In this document: in pieces, positions 27,934-39,774 of the stretch
How the letters are laid out: each line of letters starts with the position of its first letter
How positions within the stretch are numbered: position 1 is the stretch's first letter
NCBI GenBank assembly: GCA_018287875.1
Contig: JAGVVL010000001.1
Location: forward strand, 4,216,001-4,280,000
From: Nigrospora sphaerica
Taxonomy: Eukaryota > Ascomycota > Sordariomycetes > Amphisphaeriales > Apiosporaceae
Direction: 5' to 3'
DNA length: 64,000 nt
Program-made: the position numbers and the translations under genes
The notes under the pieces: model-generated
Databases searched by the model: none
The model's input: only the letters and a program-made list of their open reading frames with translations
What the model was told of the DNA's origin: nothing

Positions 27934-30030
27934 GATTACCTAGTTACCTGCCTACAGTACCTACGTACAGTAACGCTATGGTTCTCGTGGGACACTTGTG
28001 CTGGAGAGTGACGTAGAGGCACATACATGGCTCACTTTGGGCCTGTACCTGTCGCACGCACGAAGCGACGGCTGATTACTTCGTAGCCCGGGCCTTTCGG
28101 CGACCAACCAGCAGGTAGTCCGTCCCCATCTCCCACCCATGGATGGATGGGATATGAGATCTGTGTACAGGTAGCTAAGTTAGGTAATTGCTCTTTAGGT
28201 GCGCGCATCGGGAATGACCTGCGGAGTTGGCCTGGGCCGACGGATCCATTACCTCCAGCTCTGTGTTTATTTTAAGCTCTCGCGAGAGCTCCTGGAGCAG
28301 GCCCGGTGGAAAGACTGTCTGGCTCCTGCCTCCTCATGACGCCTGGCGTCATGCCATCTTGTTGGTCCGACGCGCAAATCCGGGGATCGCCCAGTGATGG
28401 CAAATCAAAATGGGCACACGAGGCAAATTGCTGCCCTGGCCGTTGAGTTATGCGTATTCGCAGGTCCGGACTCGTTTATGCCCCGGTGTCCTTGTCAACT
28501 GGGAACCACGTTGGCCTTGGCCGAGTTTGGAAACTGGAGATTGGCGCCATTCATGACAGGACGCCAATGGCTCGGGGCCCAAGAAAGTGGACTATTACCA
28601 AATTGACCAAATCTTGTTGCGGGGGCCGCCGTTGGCACACACCAAACGCGGCGCGCATCGCAAGGGTCCCTCCAGCGGTGCTCGTATGGAAGAGGTAGGA
28701 GGCATGCCGGCGGGCAGAATCCATGCCGCCGGCCGGACTGCTTCCCCAGAGGTTCCTATGGATATATGGCAGCATGTGGGAAAGACGCAACCTGTATGTC
28801 ACTCCGCTGTTCTGTCCAGTGAGAGCAGGCGTCGAAGCTGGAATGGGTAGGTACAACAATATCGGTCCTTGCATCTTGGGGTAGGTTACCCGTTACCTCT
28901 GTAATCCAACGCGGACGCCTGCTGGTCCCTTCCCAGGGCTGCCCACCGCTACTGTGTACAACTGCATCGCTCGTGAGGTAGGTAGGTACCTCGCCTGGGT
29001 TTCTGGTAAATCATTCGCATCGTGCTGCTACCCAAGCTGGCCCGCTCCTCGTGTGCGGCGTACATCCATCTGACTGCATGTGGGGGTTATGCAAGAGGGT
29101 GGATGTCTGTCTGGATGATACAAGTACACGGGGACCCGGCCGTGTGTCAGTACCCACGATCCATTCCGGCTCGTCCTCTTTCCCGGGCCCTCTTCCCTCG
29201 GCCTGCTCGATATCCTAGTCGTAGTGGGATTGGATACCTGGCTCGTAGGTTGCCATACATCCTTGCCGTCCACGCGCTCCCCGACTCCTCCCTCTCCTGC
29301 GACGTCTCCACCACTTTCATTACCGCGAGCGCGCCCTCCCCACAGAATCGGTCCATCCAAACTACCTGCCTTGGGCATGGGCTGCTCGTGGTGTCCGTGG
29401 TACCCGAACAAGGGAATCAATCAGTCGTCGACTCGCCCTGGCGAACAAAGAAACCGACTGGAGGCAAGACGACAACAAGAACAACAACCTTCGAGAGAGA
29501 GGCAGCACTTGGGAGAAACGTTCGACGACCCCTGAACACCAGCACACCACCAGCACACCAACGTCCCGACAGTGGAGACCGTTTCCGCCGCTTTCGCTGC
29601 ACATCAAGACCGCCCCGCCAAAAGCTTCACCTCTCGCGCCCAAAGCTGCCAAGCAGACTTTGTCCTGCCGGTTACCTGCCAGCAGTTCCCCTGTTCACCC
29701 GAATGCTGTTCGTCCCTTCTTGTAAATACTTCCCCTCCCTGCCCCCGCCACTCGCTCGCTACGCCCCGGGCCCTGGCGCATACTTACCCGTCGTCGCTCT
29801 ACTTTCATCGTAATCAATTTGGTCTCTTGCCGCTCTCTTTCACTGCTGGTGCGACCACGACTATTACTGCTGCTGCTGCTACTACTTCCTGTACACCGTT
29901 TAATCGCCCTCTTTTTTGTTTTCTCTTCTTCTTCTTTGCCTCTTTCCCTTCCTCTTCCCCACCCGCCTCCCTCTCTGTCCGACCAACGCCCTTCGGGCTC
30001 GTTCCTTGTCACCAGCCCGCATACGCCATC

Positions 30031-31605
30031 ATGGCTACCGCTGCAAGCCACGCTGCGCCGCCAACTGTGCGTTGCAACTCGCCCTCGCCCGAAGCCACCC
30101 CTTCCAAGGCCGTCGGCCCGGACCCGCGCAAGCAGCGCTGCGTCTCAGCCGGTTCGGCCGTCTCTCGTGCCTCCAGCACCGACGATTCCCTCCGCGGCTC
30201 GGCCTACTCGCGCCAGTCATCGGCCAGCTACTCGCGCAATTCAGATGGGAGCTACTTGTCCCGGGCCTCTACCGGGAGCTTCCCCGATCGCCAGCCTCTC
30301 CGGCGAGGTTACACGCGGCCCGAAGGCACCGAATTTGCCGCCAGTGCCAAGCACCGGGAAAGCGTCCTGAGCTTGGGCAGCATTGCACACCTCCAGTACT
30401 ACTTCGCTAGAACCGGGCTGCTGGATGGCAAGGGCGGACAGCTGGCCCGCAAGCGGAACCCCCGAGCCACGCTCGACTTCTCCAAACTCGGCGATGCGAC
30501 GTCCCTGTTGAGCCCTAAGGGCTCCAACCCCGACATGGACCTGTCGTATGCCTCCATGAGCAGCAGCCCCGACTTTGGGGCCGGCCTCATGGTCGAGTCT
30601 CCCACCGAGGACCAGAGCGGATTCGACTCGGACGAGTACGAGGCCGTCGACCCGAACGTGCTCCCGCCGACCACGAGCACCTACAAGCACCGGGAGAAGG
30701 TGATCCCCAAGCCGCCCACCAGCGAGGAGCTCAAGGCCGACCTGAACAGCACTCTTGACACGGCCACCAGGACTTTACAGCAGGCATGCGTCCCCATGCC
30801 CATCAGCCCTCCGCCCGCGGCCCCGGCTTCTCGGCCTGGCTCGTCGCGGCTGCCCCAACAGGGCTGGCACCAGGTGCAAGGCATGCAGATTCTAGACACC
30901 ATGACGCTGGCCATCCGTGCCGCCAAGGTCTACTACACGTCGCATGAGTACCCCGAGCGGCTCGACGCCATCAAGTCGGAGAAGGAAATTCGGTCCGAGC
31001 TGCTCTCGGTAATGGAGGTACTGAAGCACATGGCGACCCGCAACTTTGTGGGTGGGCCGCGCGAGGACGAACAGGCGACCATGACGTCCTGGATCGCCGC
31101 CATCCGCAACATGCTCCGGCGAGAGGAGGAGATGGAGGAGGCTGAGCGCGTCGAGAGACAGGGATGGGTGTGGCTCAAGGGAGACTGGACCGGGCGCGAG
31201 ATTGAGCGCGAACTGGCCTTCCTCAAGTCCATGGGACTGGGCATGGAGGAACTCCCCGCCTACACGCCGGCGGCGCAGTCTAGCCAGCTACCAACACCCT
31301 TTTTGGAGAGATTTCAGAACGGGCTCAGCCTGGTCCAACTCCACAACGCGGCCGTGCGTAAGTCCCGGCGTCGGTTCGGGGCTATTGGCAACTACCACAC
31401 GGACACGCTGAAGCCGTACCGGTGCGCCGAGAACCTGCGGTACTGGATCAAGGCGGCCGAGTTGAGGTGGGAGGTGCTTCTCAAGGTCGACGTGCTCGGC
31501 GTCGTCTACAACAACAGCGACCAGGTCTGGGTCGAGTTCGAGGAGGCCATCTGGAGGTGGTGCCGTAAGGTACGCGAGGAGGTTACAGCCGAGCTGGAGG
31601 ACTAA
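30031..31605 (+). CDS. Conserved-looking fungal protein, function unknown
   Basis: Single-exon frame of 524 residues. The ATG at 30031 is preferred because the open frame upstream of it is pyrimidine-rich leader without protein-like character. Residues 1-105 are Ser-rich and disordered. From HRESVLSLGSIAHLQYYFARTGLLDGKGGQL (about 110-140) the sequence looks conserved, then Pro-rich linkers lead to a mainly helical C-terminal half: MTLAIRAAKVYYTSHEYPERL, a stretch rich in Glu/Arg around 370-400, WVWLKGDWTGREIERELAFLKSMG, and a Trp-rich end (YWIKAAELRWEVLLKVDVLG, EEAIWRWCRKVREE). I do not recognise a named domain, no signal peptide or membrane span is visible, and I assign no function. The balanced composition and absence of stops over 1.5 kb support it as a real gene. 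Confidence 0.8.
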   Translation: MATAASHAAPPTVRCNSPSPEATPSKAVGPDPRKQRCVSAGSAVSRASSTDDSLRGSAYSRQSSASYSRNSDGSYLSRASTGSFPDRQPLRRGYTRPEGTEFAASAKHRESVLSLGSIAHLQYYFARTGLLDGKGGQLARKRNPRATLDFSKLGDATSLLSPKGSNPDMDLSYASMSSSPDFGAGLMVESPTEDQSGFDSDEYEAVDPNVLPPTTSTYKHREKVIPKPPTSEELKADLNSTLDTATRTLQQACVPMPISPPPAAPASRPGSSRLPQQGWHQVQGMQILDTMTLAIRAAKVYYTSHEYPERLDAIKSEKEIRSELLSVMEVLKHMATRNFVGGPREDEQATMTSWIAAIRNMLRREEEMEEAERVERQGWVWLKGDWTGREIERELAFLKSMGLGMEELPAYTPAAQSSQLPTPFLERFQNGLSLVQLHNAAVRKSRRRFGAIGNYHTDTLKPYRCAENLRYWIKAAELRWEVLLKVDVLGVVYNNSDQVWVEFEEAIWRWCRKVREEVTAELED

Positions 31606-32498
31606 GCTTGGGGCGCCGTCGGCTCTTTTTCTTTTCCTCTACTTCTTCTTCTTCTTCTCTTCTTTTTTTCCTCTTCAGTAGCCGCCGGTCATGATTGATG
31701 CCAACTGGGACACGGGAGTTCTGGTGGTTTTCTGGTGCATCTCAAGGGGCTGGGCTTTGTCAGGGTACAGGCTACCGGCTGTAGTTCGTATTGTCTCTTT
31801 TTCTCCGTCGGTCCCTCTCTACATACCATATACCCCAGATCACTGTAGTGAAGAGCAGAGGACATTGCTTATGTACTTAGAAATCCGCATCTGTTCCCGC
31901 CTAGCCGCTCCTCGGTTGCTGTCTGAAGACCGGTTCCGTGCTTCTGGCGACCTGGTAGTACTGGAAAGATGTAATTGTGCCGGGTACCTCGAATTCGCGG
32001 GTGACTACATGTGCTTGCTTAGGCCCCACGGGTTTCGCGCCACGTGTGGCTGGGTCGCCCCAACGCCCGCCTGGAGCTGGCGTGGTGTGGGTGCCCATGT
32101 GGTCTTGTAGCGAATGGTACCTGCCACCCCTGCCCACTCCGCGTATCGAACAGGCAGCCTGGACAACATGTGTCACTTACTGGCGGGCGAAGTTGACGTG
32201 TGCTTGCTGCTGGCTGAACTCGGAAGGAGATTGTACAAAAGAACCCACAACGCCGATTCCGCCGCCGTCATTGTCGGATACTCGGACTGCAGCTTTGTCC
32301 TCACTTTGGCCCCTCTCCGCCCCAAGAGCTCAAGGTTGTGGCAGTCCGTTGCGCCCGCGTTGGAGCCCGTAGTGAGCCCGAGTGACTCCAGCTGGAGGAT
32401 CGCTCCTGCATACGTTCCAGGTAGACAGCCCTACGCCTTACAATACATCTTGCTATCTGCCGCCCACAACGCCGTACCTTAACGCGGCTCCGCCATCC
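31606..32498. other. Intergenic region before ECM29
   Basis: About 890 bases with no supported gene. It begins with a CTT-rich tract right after the upstream stop (about 31618-31675), probably in its 3' untranslated region. The remainder is the presumed ECM29 promoter. Frames found here are short and unsupported. Confidence 0.6.
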
Positions 32499-35400
32499 AT
32501 GGCATCAAGCGAGGCCGCCGGCCTGAAGGCGGTGTCGGCCATCCGCTATAAGATCGCCAGCGCGTCGACGGACGAGCAGAAGCTGAGCCAGGTCCTCGAA
32601 GCCCAGCTTGCCCCCCTGCTGGAGAAAGCTAGCAGCCCGCACAAGGCCGTCCGCGACGCCGTGAGTCGTCATGATGTCTTCCAACCGTGCCGGGGCAACG
32701 CTGACCGCCACCTCAGGCCTTTCAGGCGTACATCAGCGTGACCAAGGTCACGCAACCGCCAGCGTGAGCATGATGAAACCCGCCTGCCTTGACGTCCCTT
32801 GTTTGTCCGTCAAACACTTGGACAGCTGACTGTCTGGCCTGCAGTGTCATCCTGCCCGTCGCGGCGCTATTGCAGCAGTACAAGACCAACCCGTCCCCGG
32901 TCGTGAAGCAGTTGGATCTGGGTCTCGCCAAGAAGGGGCTCGCCCGCCTTGATCGAAACCAACGCCGCGCGCTGCTCCCCATCGTCACGGACTCGATATC
33001 TAAAGGCGCCGGCCAGCCAAGCGCCGCTGGTGTCTTCAACCTCTTTCTCCGCTTGTTGCTAGAGATTCAGATCCCGCCCCGGGGCAGCCAGGAGGATGTT
33101 TCGCTACGCACAAGCCTGGGATTGGCCGATGCGTCCGATGCTCGGTATATCTCGCAGTGGCTCGGCAAGCTCTTCTTATTCAGGCAGGAGCTGGCTTTGG
33201 CGACCCCTGGCCCTCACCTCGACCGCATGCTGGAGGCGCCAGACGCCGGGCTGAACAAACAGGAGGTTGAGTTCCTCCGGATGAACGATCCCAAAACGTG
33301 GAAGCCCGGTGAGCCTGGAGCCTTGGGCTTGCCCGAGTGCAAACTGAAGGCCATTGCACTCCTCGCGAGTGGCGCCTTCTCAGACGACGAGCGATTCCTC
33401 CCGGCTCTCTGCGCCTCTGGTTCCACGGATTCACGAATCACTGCGATAGCCGACGATGTCATCAAGCGCTGTCGACTGGACCTGGAAAGCCAGGATGTAG
33501 TGCAGGGCTTGTACGAGCTGCACGGGTATGTTGCCTCTATTGTTTGTCCTTCCTTGATCCCGGCCACTAGGCACCTTCTAGGCCCGTCTGGCCAAGCGCA
33601 GTGCGGTCTTGTTCTCCCCGTCCTGCTGAAGTCCTGGGTGGATAGGGGGGGGGACCGTGGCAAGATGGCTCCGCCAGGAGATACTGGTCATCTGACTGCT
33701 TACTGACTGCACTGCAGGAGATTACCGACCGCGCACAGGGTTCAGGTGCTGAAGATACTGACCAAATCGGCCACGGCTTGCCACATGGGTACCCAGGCTG
33801 TACAGACTGTCCGCGACGACTTCGAGTTGACGTCCGGGGAACGACCCACTGTGGTCGGTATGGATGCACTGCGGCTGCACAAGGCCTTGATGGTGTTTTT
33901 ATCCTGGATAGCACGGAATAACTCGGATGCGGGCATAGATGTCGGCCCAAGCCTGATTTCTCTCCTCAAGGATTTCATCCTGAAGCAAGGCTGGCCGAAC
34001 CCCTCGCCCGCTGTGCACCGATCCCAGACGCAAGAGGAGCAAAGGCTACGGGCGAACGCATATGAAACCCTCGGCACGCTTGCCAGAGTGAGTCAGCTTG
34101 AGCACAAGGCCAAGGACGCTCTTCTGAAGTGGCTTTTTGACTCCCTGGCGTCCGACTCTACACCGGACATTGTCGTCTACATCGAAAGCGCGCTGTCTAG
34201 CATGATGGGCCAGTTCAAGTCCTCCAACAAGGACGACCATCGAGACCTCGAAGTTCTCCTGATCGAATACATGACACTCCCAGAGCACCAGGGCTTACGC
34301 ACAGCCAAACATGTCGCGGCGCGCTTTGCCAACAACTGCCTGCCTTATAGCAACACCAAGGCACGGTGGATAAACATGCTCGCGCTCAGCGGCGACTCGT
34401 CCGAGCGACGCGATATTATAGAAGAAGGCCAAAAGGGGCTGGATCCGTGGTGGGCAACCCGCTTACAGCCTGATGACCCCCTTGAGCTACCGGACTGGAC
34501 GAAGCTGGTTGGCATGCTCTTTGACACGGCTCCCCGAGAAGTGCCCCATGACGAAATGGCTCTGGATCAGACCTCGGCTTACCCTATGTTCCCCGATCAA
34601 CGACTGCGCGCATTCCCTGTGGCAGTCAAATACACCACCCAGATGTTGACCCTGACGGCAATCGGCGAAGGCAAGGTCGAGATTGACTGGGAGGCGCAGC
34701 TTGAAAGGCAGCTGCAGAACGACTTACATACGCGCGCTGCCCTGAGAGCCTATCTGGCGACCTCAGACACAGACAGCATCTTACGACTTTTGGGCGCTGC
34801 GCTTGACGGGCTCCGAGATCACCCAGACATCGGTGCTTACGACTGCATCCGCTGCCTGGCACACATCCTCCCCTTCGCCCCAACACAAAGTATTGTGAGA
34901 AGACTTTCAGCGCGGGCGCCCGAGCTTCTTCTGCTACTCAAAGCAAACAGTCAAGAGGTAAGACAGCTGGCCGCCGTTTGCTTCGGCATTATGGCCCCCT
35001 GGTGCGAGAGTCGGGCCTCCCTGCTCAAGCAGCTGCATGGTATTTGGGATTCGGGCAAGGAGCTGTCTGTATCTCAGAGCGGCCAACACGAGGCGACATT
35101 GGCGTTCGTTGGTCACTATCTCAGCCATGCCGCCCTATACAGCACCATCACGGACGAAGAAGCCTCCGCGCACGTCGAATTCCTCCTCGGGAAATTCCCA
35201 TCCCGCACGAAGCAGCCAAGCCAGGACATCCAAAAGGCGTCTATCGAGGCCGCTGGCCGGGTCTGGACCGTGGGCATGGGGTTTCCTGGGCCTGGAAACG
35301 ACTTCAGTGGGACGTTGTCCTTCCTCCGCGGCGCTGCCGAATCACTTGACGAACAAGCCATTTTTGCTCTCGGGAGACTTGTCGTGTCTTCAGCCGCATC

Positions 35401-38257
35401 GGACGAGGCCGTGGACGAAGTGACGGAGGTGCTCTTTGGCTTAACGGACGTGAAGCGAACCGAGGTTCATTTTGCGACTGGCGAAGCCCTTGCAGCCGTT
35501 GTGGGCCGATGGGACTCCAAGGCTATGCAATTGAGTATCGGCATCGAGCCTTCGGATTCAGCCAAGAAGGACATTGTGCAAGTCTTGAGTCGGCGGTCGA
35601 CGCGTATCTCACTTGCCCTCGACCGGCTCATATCTGGCTGCAAGGCCACCAAGCCGTCGCTGCTCAAGGCCAGTGGTATCTGGCTTTTCTGCCTAATTGA
35701 GTACTGTTGCCACCTTGAGGAGGTCCAATCGCGACTCAGGGAGTGCCAAGTTGCCTTCATGCGACTTCTGTCCGCCCGAGACGAGTTGGTGCAAGAGACT
35801 GCCTCCCGCGGCCTGGCTCTCGTTTATGAGAAAGGCGATCCCTCGCTCAAGGGCGATCTTATTAAGGACCTGGTCGCCACTTTCACCGGCACCAAGACGC
35901 AACTGAAGGTCAGTGAAGACACAGAGCTCTTCGAGGCCGGGGCTCTGCCAACTGGTGAGGGTAAGTCGGTCACTTCTTACAAAGACATCATCAACCTGGC
36001 AAACGAGGTCGGCGACCAGAGCTTGGTCTACAAATTCATGGCCCTGGCCACCAACGCCGCCACCTGGACGGCTCGCTCGGCCTTCGGACGCTTTGGGCTC
36101 AGCAGCATCCTTTCCGATGCCGACCTAGATCCCAAAATCTACCCCAAATTGTACCGCTACCGCTTTGATCCCAACTCGAACGTGCGGCGGTCAATGGACG
36201 ACATTTGGAAGGCCGTTGTCAAGGACCAGGCCGCCGTACTGGACGCCCATTTTGATGCTATCATGGATGACTTGCTCAAGAGCATACTGGACGGCCGCGA
36301 ATGGCGTGTTCGGGAAGCCAGCTGTGCGGCTGTCGCGGAACTGACATACGGACAACCGTTCGCCAAGTACGAGAAATACTATGCCGACATCTGGAAAGTG
36401 GCCTTGCGAGTGCTAGACGACCAAAAGGGGTCCGTCAGGACGGCTGCCCTCAAGCTTTGCCTGGGACTTTCCAAGAGCCTGGTCACCCAGCTGCAAGAAA
36501 ACAACAGTTCTTCGTCGGCCAAGGCAATGCTTGCTTCCGTCTTGCCTTTTCTCCTGTCGGATAAGGGTGTAGAGAACTCGGTTCGGGAGGTTCAAGTGAT
36601 GGCCATCGTCACGGTGCTTGACGTGGTGAAGCATGGCGGGGACACGTTGAAGCCGTTCATATCCGATATCGTCGGTCGTTGCCTTGGCCTCCTGGGCACC
36701 ATCGAGCCGGAACAGATAGGATATTATTACCAACGACTCGGAGAGGAAGACCGGGAACAGATCGACAAGTCCCGGAGTAGCGCCGCTACGCAGTCGCCCC
36801 TCTTCGAGTGTATTGTCAACTGCCTCCGCTTCGTGGATGAGGCGGTTATGAAGGAGCTGGCCCCTCTTCTCACCCAGACGATAAAATCAGCCATTGGAAT
36901 GCAAACCAAAGTTGGGTGCAGCGAAACACTGGCCACCCTCGCGCTCCGCCACAGTATTTATCTGATGCCGCACAGTGCTACCTTCCTCAAGGCCATGGAG
37001 TCGCAAATACTGGACAAAAACCACGAGGTCAGCAAGGCCTATGCCCGAAGCTCGGCATACCTGCTCCGCGCCGCCCCCGTCGACGCGCGGGACCGATTCA
37101 CAAGCAAGTTGACGGAGCTCTACTTCACGGCTCAGGACGAAACACGCCGGCAGAAGGTGGCGGATGCAGTACTCGCCATTTCCAAGATATCACAAGATGC
37201 CTTTACCTACGTGGAGTCTCTATTGCTCCCGCTGGCGTATGTGGGCAAGCACGATACCGACAGCTATGTGGCGGAGGAATTTGCGGCCGTCTGGTCGCAA
37301 CACGCCGGCGGCGACCATACAGTCATGCGGTTTGTCGATGAGATCGCAAACTTTGTCTCCAGTGGACTCGACACTTCCCAATGGGCGCTCCAGCACGGCG
37401 CTGCCTTGACTATGGCATCGCTGGTGACCGCCCTGGCCAAAGTGGTCGGGAAGGGAGGGCAGTTCAACGATTCAATCCTGCAGACGATCTGGCCGAGGCT
37501 GGACAAATCACTGGCATTGAAGACATTCCCAGGCAAAGAAAAGCTCGTCACTTCGTTCCCCATCCTCGTCCGCCACGGCAAGGGGCTCGACTCGGCTACC
37601 GTGGCGCAAACGAAGAAGATTGCCGTACGCGAAGCCAAACGCAACAACGAGAAATACCGACCACATGCTCTGGAGGCCCTAGCCGTGTACGCGCGCGAGC
37701 GAGAGGATATTGACATGTATGCCGAAGCCTCGGCGGTTGCGGCTGGGTACCTTGCGCCGGAGGAGGGTCGGTTCAGCAGCCCAACGGCGCTGGAGCGCAG
37801 TACCACGGCAGCAGCGCTGAGGGTGGTTATGTCAGCATACAACCGTTCCAGGATGCGATCCGAGCCCGCCGTTGTCCTGACCGAAGTCGCGGATGCGGTG
37901 GAGGGAGCTTCAGAGGCTATATCGACGGTGAGGGACACGTGGAGCAGCTGTGCCACAAGTCTTCTAGCGGAGGCAGGGGCGGCTGGGAAGCAAGATGGAA
38001 CAGACGCGAGCCTTTTGGCAACCAGATGGTTCAAGATGCTGACTGCGGACGAGGCAGTCGTCATGGTGGAAAGCCAGCGTGCCGGCCGTGCCCAGGCTCT
38101 GGAGGCATTCGCCGAAACATGCAACCTGGGGGTCTTCGGGGACGCCTTGGAGGCGGTGCGCAAGGAGGCGCGTCTCAAAGTCTCGGCCATGGCGGAGGCG
38201 GAACGGTCTCTGGACGTGCAGAAGCTGCTGAAGCAGGCCGAGGAGAAACTGTCATGA
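32499..38257 (+). CDS. ECM29: Proteasome adaptor/scaffold Ecm29
   Basis: Very large HEAT-repeat protein of about 1809 residues; the Ecm29 family binds the 26S proteasome at both core and regulatory particle and takes part in quality control and disassembly under stress. Exons are 32499-32660, 32717-32763, 32845-33525 and 33718-38257; the sum is an exact multiple of three. The N-terminus matches the family pattern: an early helix, then LAPLLEKASSPHKAVRDAAFQAY and, later, DARYISQWLGKLFLFRQELA. Throughout there are repeated amphipathic helix pairs with Asp/Arg turns (for example YRYRFDPNSNVRRSMDDIWKAVV and ILDGREWRVREASCAAVAEL). No catalytic motif is expected and none is seen. The nearest alternative, another HEAT protein such as Gcn1, fits less well in length and N-terminal pattern. 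Confidence 0.85.
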
Positions 38258-38699
38258 GAAATGACTAGGTACCTAAATAGCCCCCCTGATCTTTACCCGT
38301 ATCCTGAATCTGAGGCTGTAGCGGTGTAGTAAGAGGACCGTGTCCTTCCGATGCCCGAATAGCTCTGGAATGAGAAAGCAGCTCCATGCCCCTGAACATA
38401 CTATCATCGCGGGCCTCGTCAACGAGGGATATCACATTCCATCAAAGCAGAACATGCGACGCGTGCGAGCATCCACTGTGTGTTTCTTTTTCGAGGGGGA
38501 CGGTGTTAGTGAGCCCTCGCATCGTTGACCGCATAGTCACCCCCCAGGCAGGTGTACCATCAGGATCCTTAAAGTCGCAAGATAGCGCAAGGCAAGGCGT
38601 TATCTTACTATAGCACCCAGTCCATCCTAGGTCAGGCGTGGTGGCTGTGGTAAGTACGGAATGAGTATTATGACCCCGGGCTGCTTTCTTGTTCGAGGA
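38258..38699. other. 3' flank of ECM29
   Basis: GC-balanced sequence between the ECM29 stop and the AT-rich island, presumably 3' untranslated region and spacer. A TAGGTACCTA palindrome-like motif lies at about 38268-38277. No gene is supported. Confidence 0.5.
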
Positions 38700-39420
38700 A
38701 TAACAAAGCTGGAGAGAAAGGCTTTAGCGTACAGCGTATAGTTACATCTAAGAAAAAAAGCAATGCTGCATACCTCCTAGCTAACTTGATAAGTAGGTAC
38801 GTAGCAAGCAGATAAGCGTTTATTACTAATGTAAATAAGTATATAAGTATTATTAAAAATTTATATCACTACTAAGCTGAAATATATATATATATATTTT
38901 TAACTTCATAAATTTTTAAGCTGATTTTATTTCACATAATATAAATTATAAAGTAATAAAATTATTTATAGATATGAAAAACTTATATAATTAAGTTCAA
39001 AATAAATATTTAAATATATGTCACGGTTTAAGGAACAAAGAATCTGTTGATGACCCAAGGGTTTTATTGAGATGCAAAAACTACAGGTGAAGAGGAAAAG
39101 AAGAAAAACAGGCTCCTGTCAGTCACCGTTTGGCAGGAATATATCCAGCCAGCGACGGTACGTACCCCCGGCCAGTGGTCCATGCGTTTTCATGCCCTTG
39201 TACCTATGTACCTATGCTGTAACAATATATAATTTTAAAATATTTAATAACATTAAAATACTTAATAAAATGTATTATTTATCATATTTTAAATATATAT
39301 ATATATATAAGTATATTAAGTATATACTTACTCTTTAGTACTAGTTTAAGTCTTAGGTATAAGGTACATATATACTAACGTGAGCAGTTTTTACTTTGTG
39401 CTTACCTGCCTGATAACACA
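38700..39420. repeat. AT-rich relic, RIP-like
   Basis: Composition drops abruptly from GC-rich to strongly AT-rich, with TATATATATATAT near 38883-38898, poly-A and poly-T patches, and stops in every frame. This is the look of an old repeat mutated by C-to-T changes, as RIP causes in Pezizomycotina. No coding remnant can be recognised. A less AT-rich solo LTR sits inside it (39019-39224). Confidence 0.65.
39019..39224 (+). mobile_element. Solo LTR-like element, copy 1, ATATA duplication
   Basis: A 206-base element beginning TGTCACGG and ending GCTGTAACA, thus TG...CA with near-inverted ends. It is flanked on both sides by ATATA (39014-39018 and 39225-39229), a 5-base target duplication. It matches, in reverse orientation, the element at 60769-60984 over its whole length. 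No internal retrotransposon genes are present, so it fits a solo LTR left by recombination; a small non-autonomous element is the alternative. Many differences from the other copy are G-to-A or C-to-T. Confidence 0.8.
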
Positions 39421-39774
39421 ATGAGGTGGATTCTTGGCATGGGCCTACCTACCTGCATGTACTTACGTACCTACCTCTTATTTCCTAATCCCATCATATT
39501 CCACGGCTCGCCCCGCCAAACACCCAAACACCCAAATACCCAAACCAAACAACCCCCCCCCCAATATCGTCCGTCCTCGAGTTCAAGCAAGCTTCCTCAC
39601 CTAGACCGCCCGACTAGACAGACTTGACTTCTTGTGCCCGTTCTTCAGTCGCTGCCATCGACTCGCCCACGCGGCCAAAAAAAAAGGCAGGCGAATAAGA
39701 CAGAAACCCGCCAGCCCCAGCACAGGTTTCAGCCCCGTCCTACTGCATCGAAGGTCGCCCCGCATCGTGTCGAG

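Larger units (their letters stand above)
23924..30030. other. Six-kilobase gene-poor region
   Basis: No frame in this stretch shows a recognisable domain; the longest (26989-27495 +) is low in conserved features. It holds: a CTGT array with a 23-base higher-order unit near 24309-24372; a G run near 25253-25265; TACCTA/TAGGTA motifs clustered around 25420-25480 and 25720-25810; a GA tract near 26994-27008; a 22-base minisatellite at 27868-27933; and two small perfect palindromes near 28276 and 28335. The last 500 bases, pyrimidine-rich, are the likely leader of the following gene. Large regulatory regions or noncoding RNAs are possible but cannot be shown. Confidence 0.5.

Noticed and set aside
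39072..39338. Small frame (MQKLQVKRKRRKTG) that also appears in the second repeat copy at 60749-60931
   Set aside because: The shared peptide is explained by the LTR repeat itself; both frames run past its borders into unrelated sequence.
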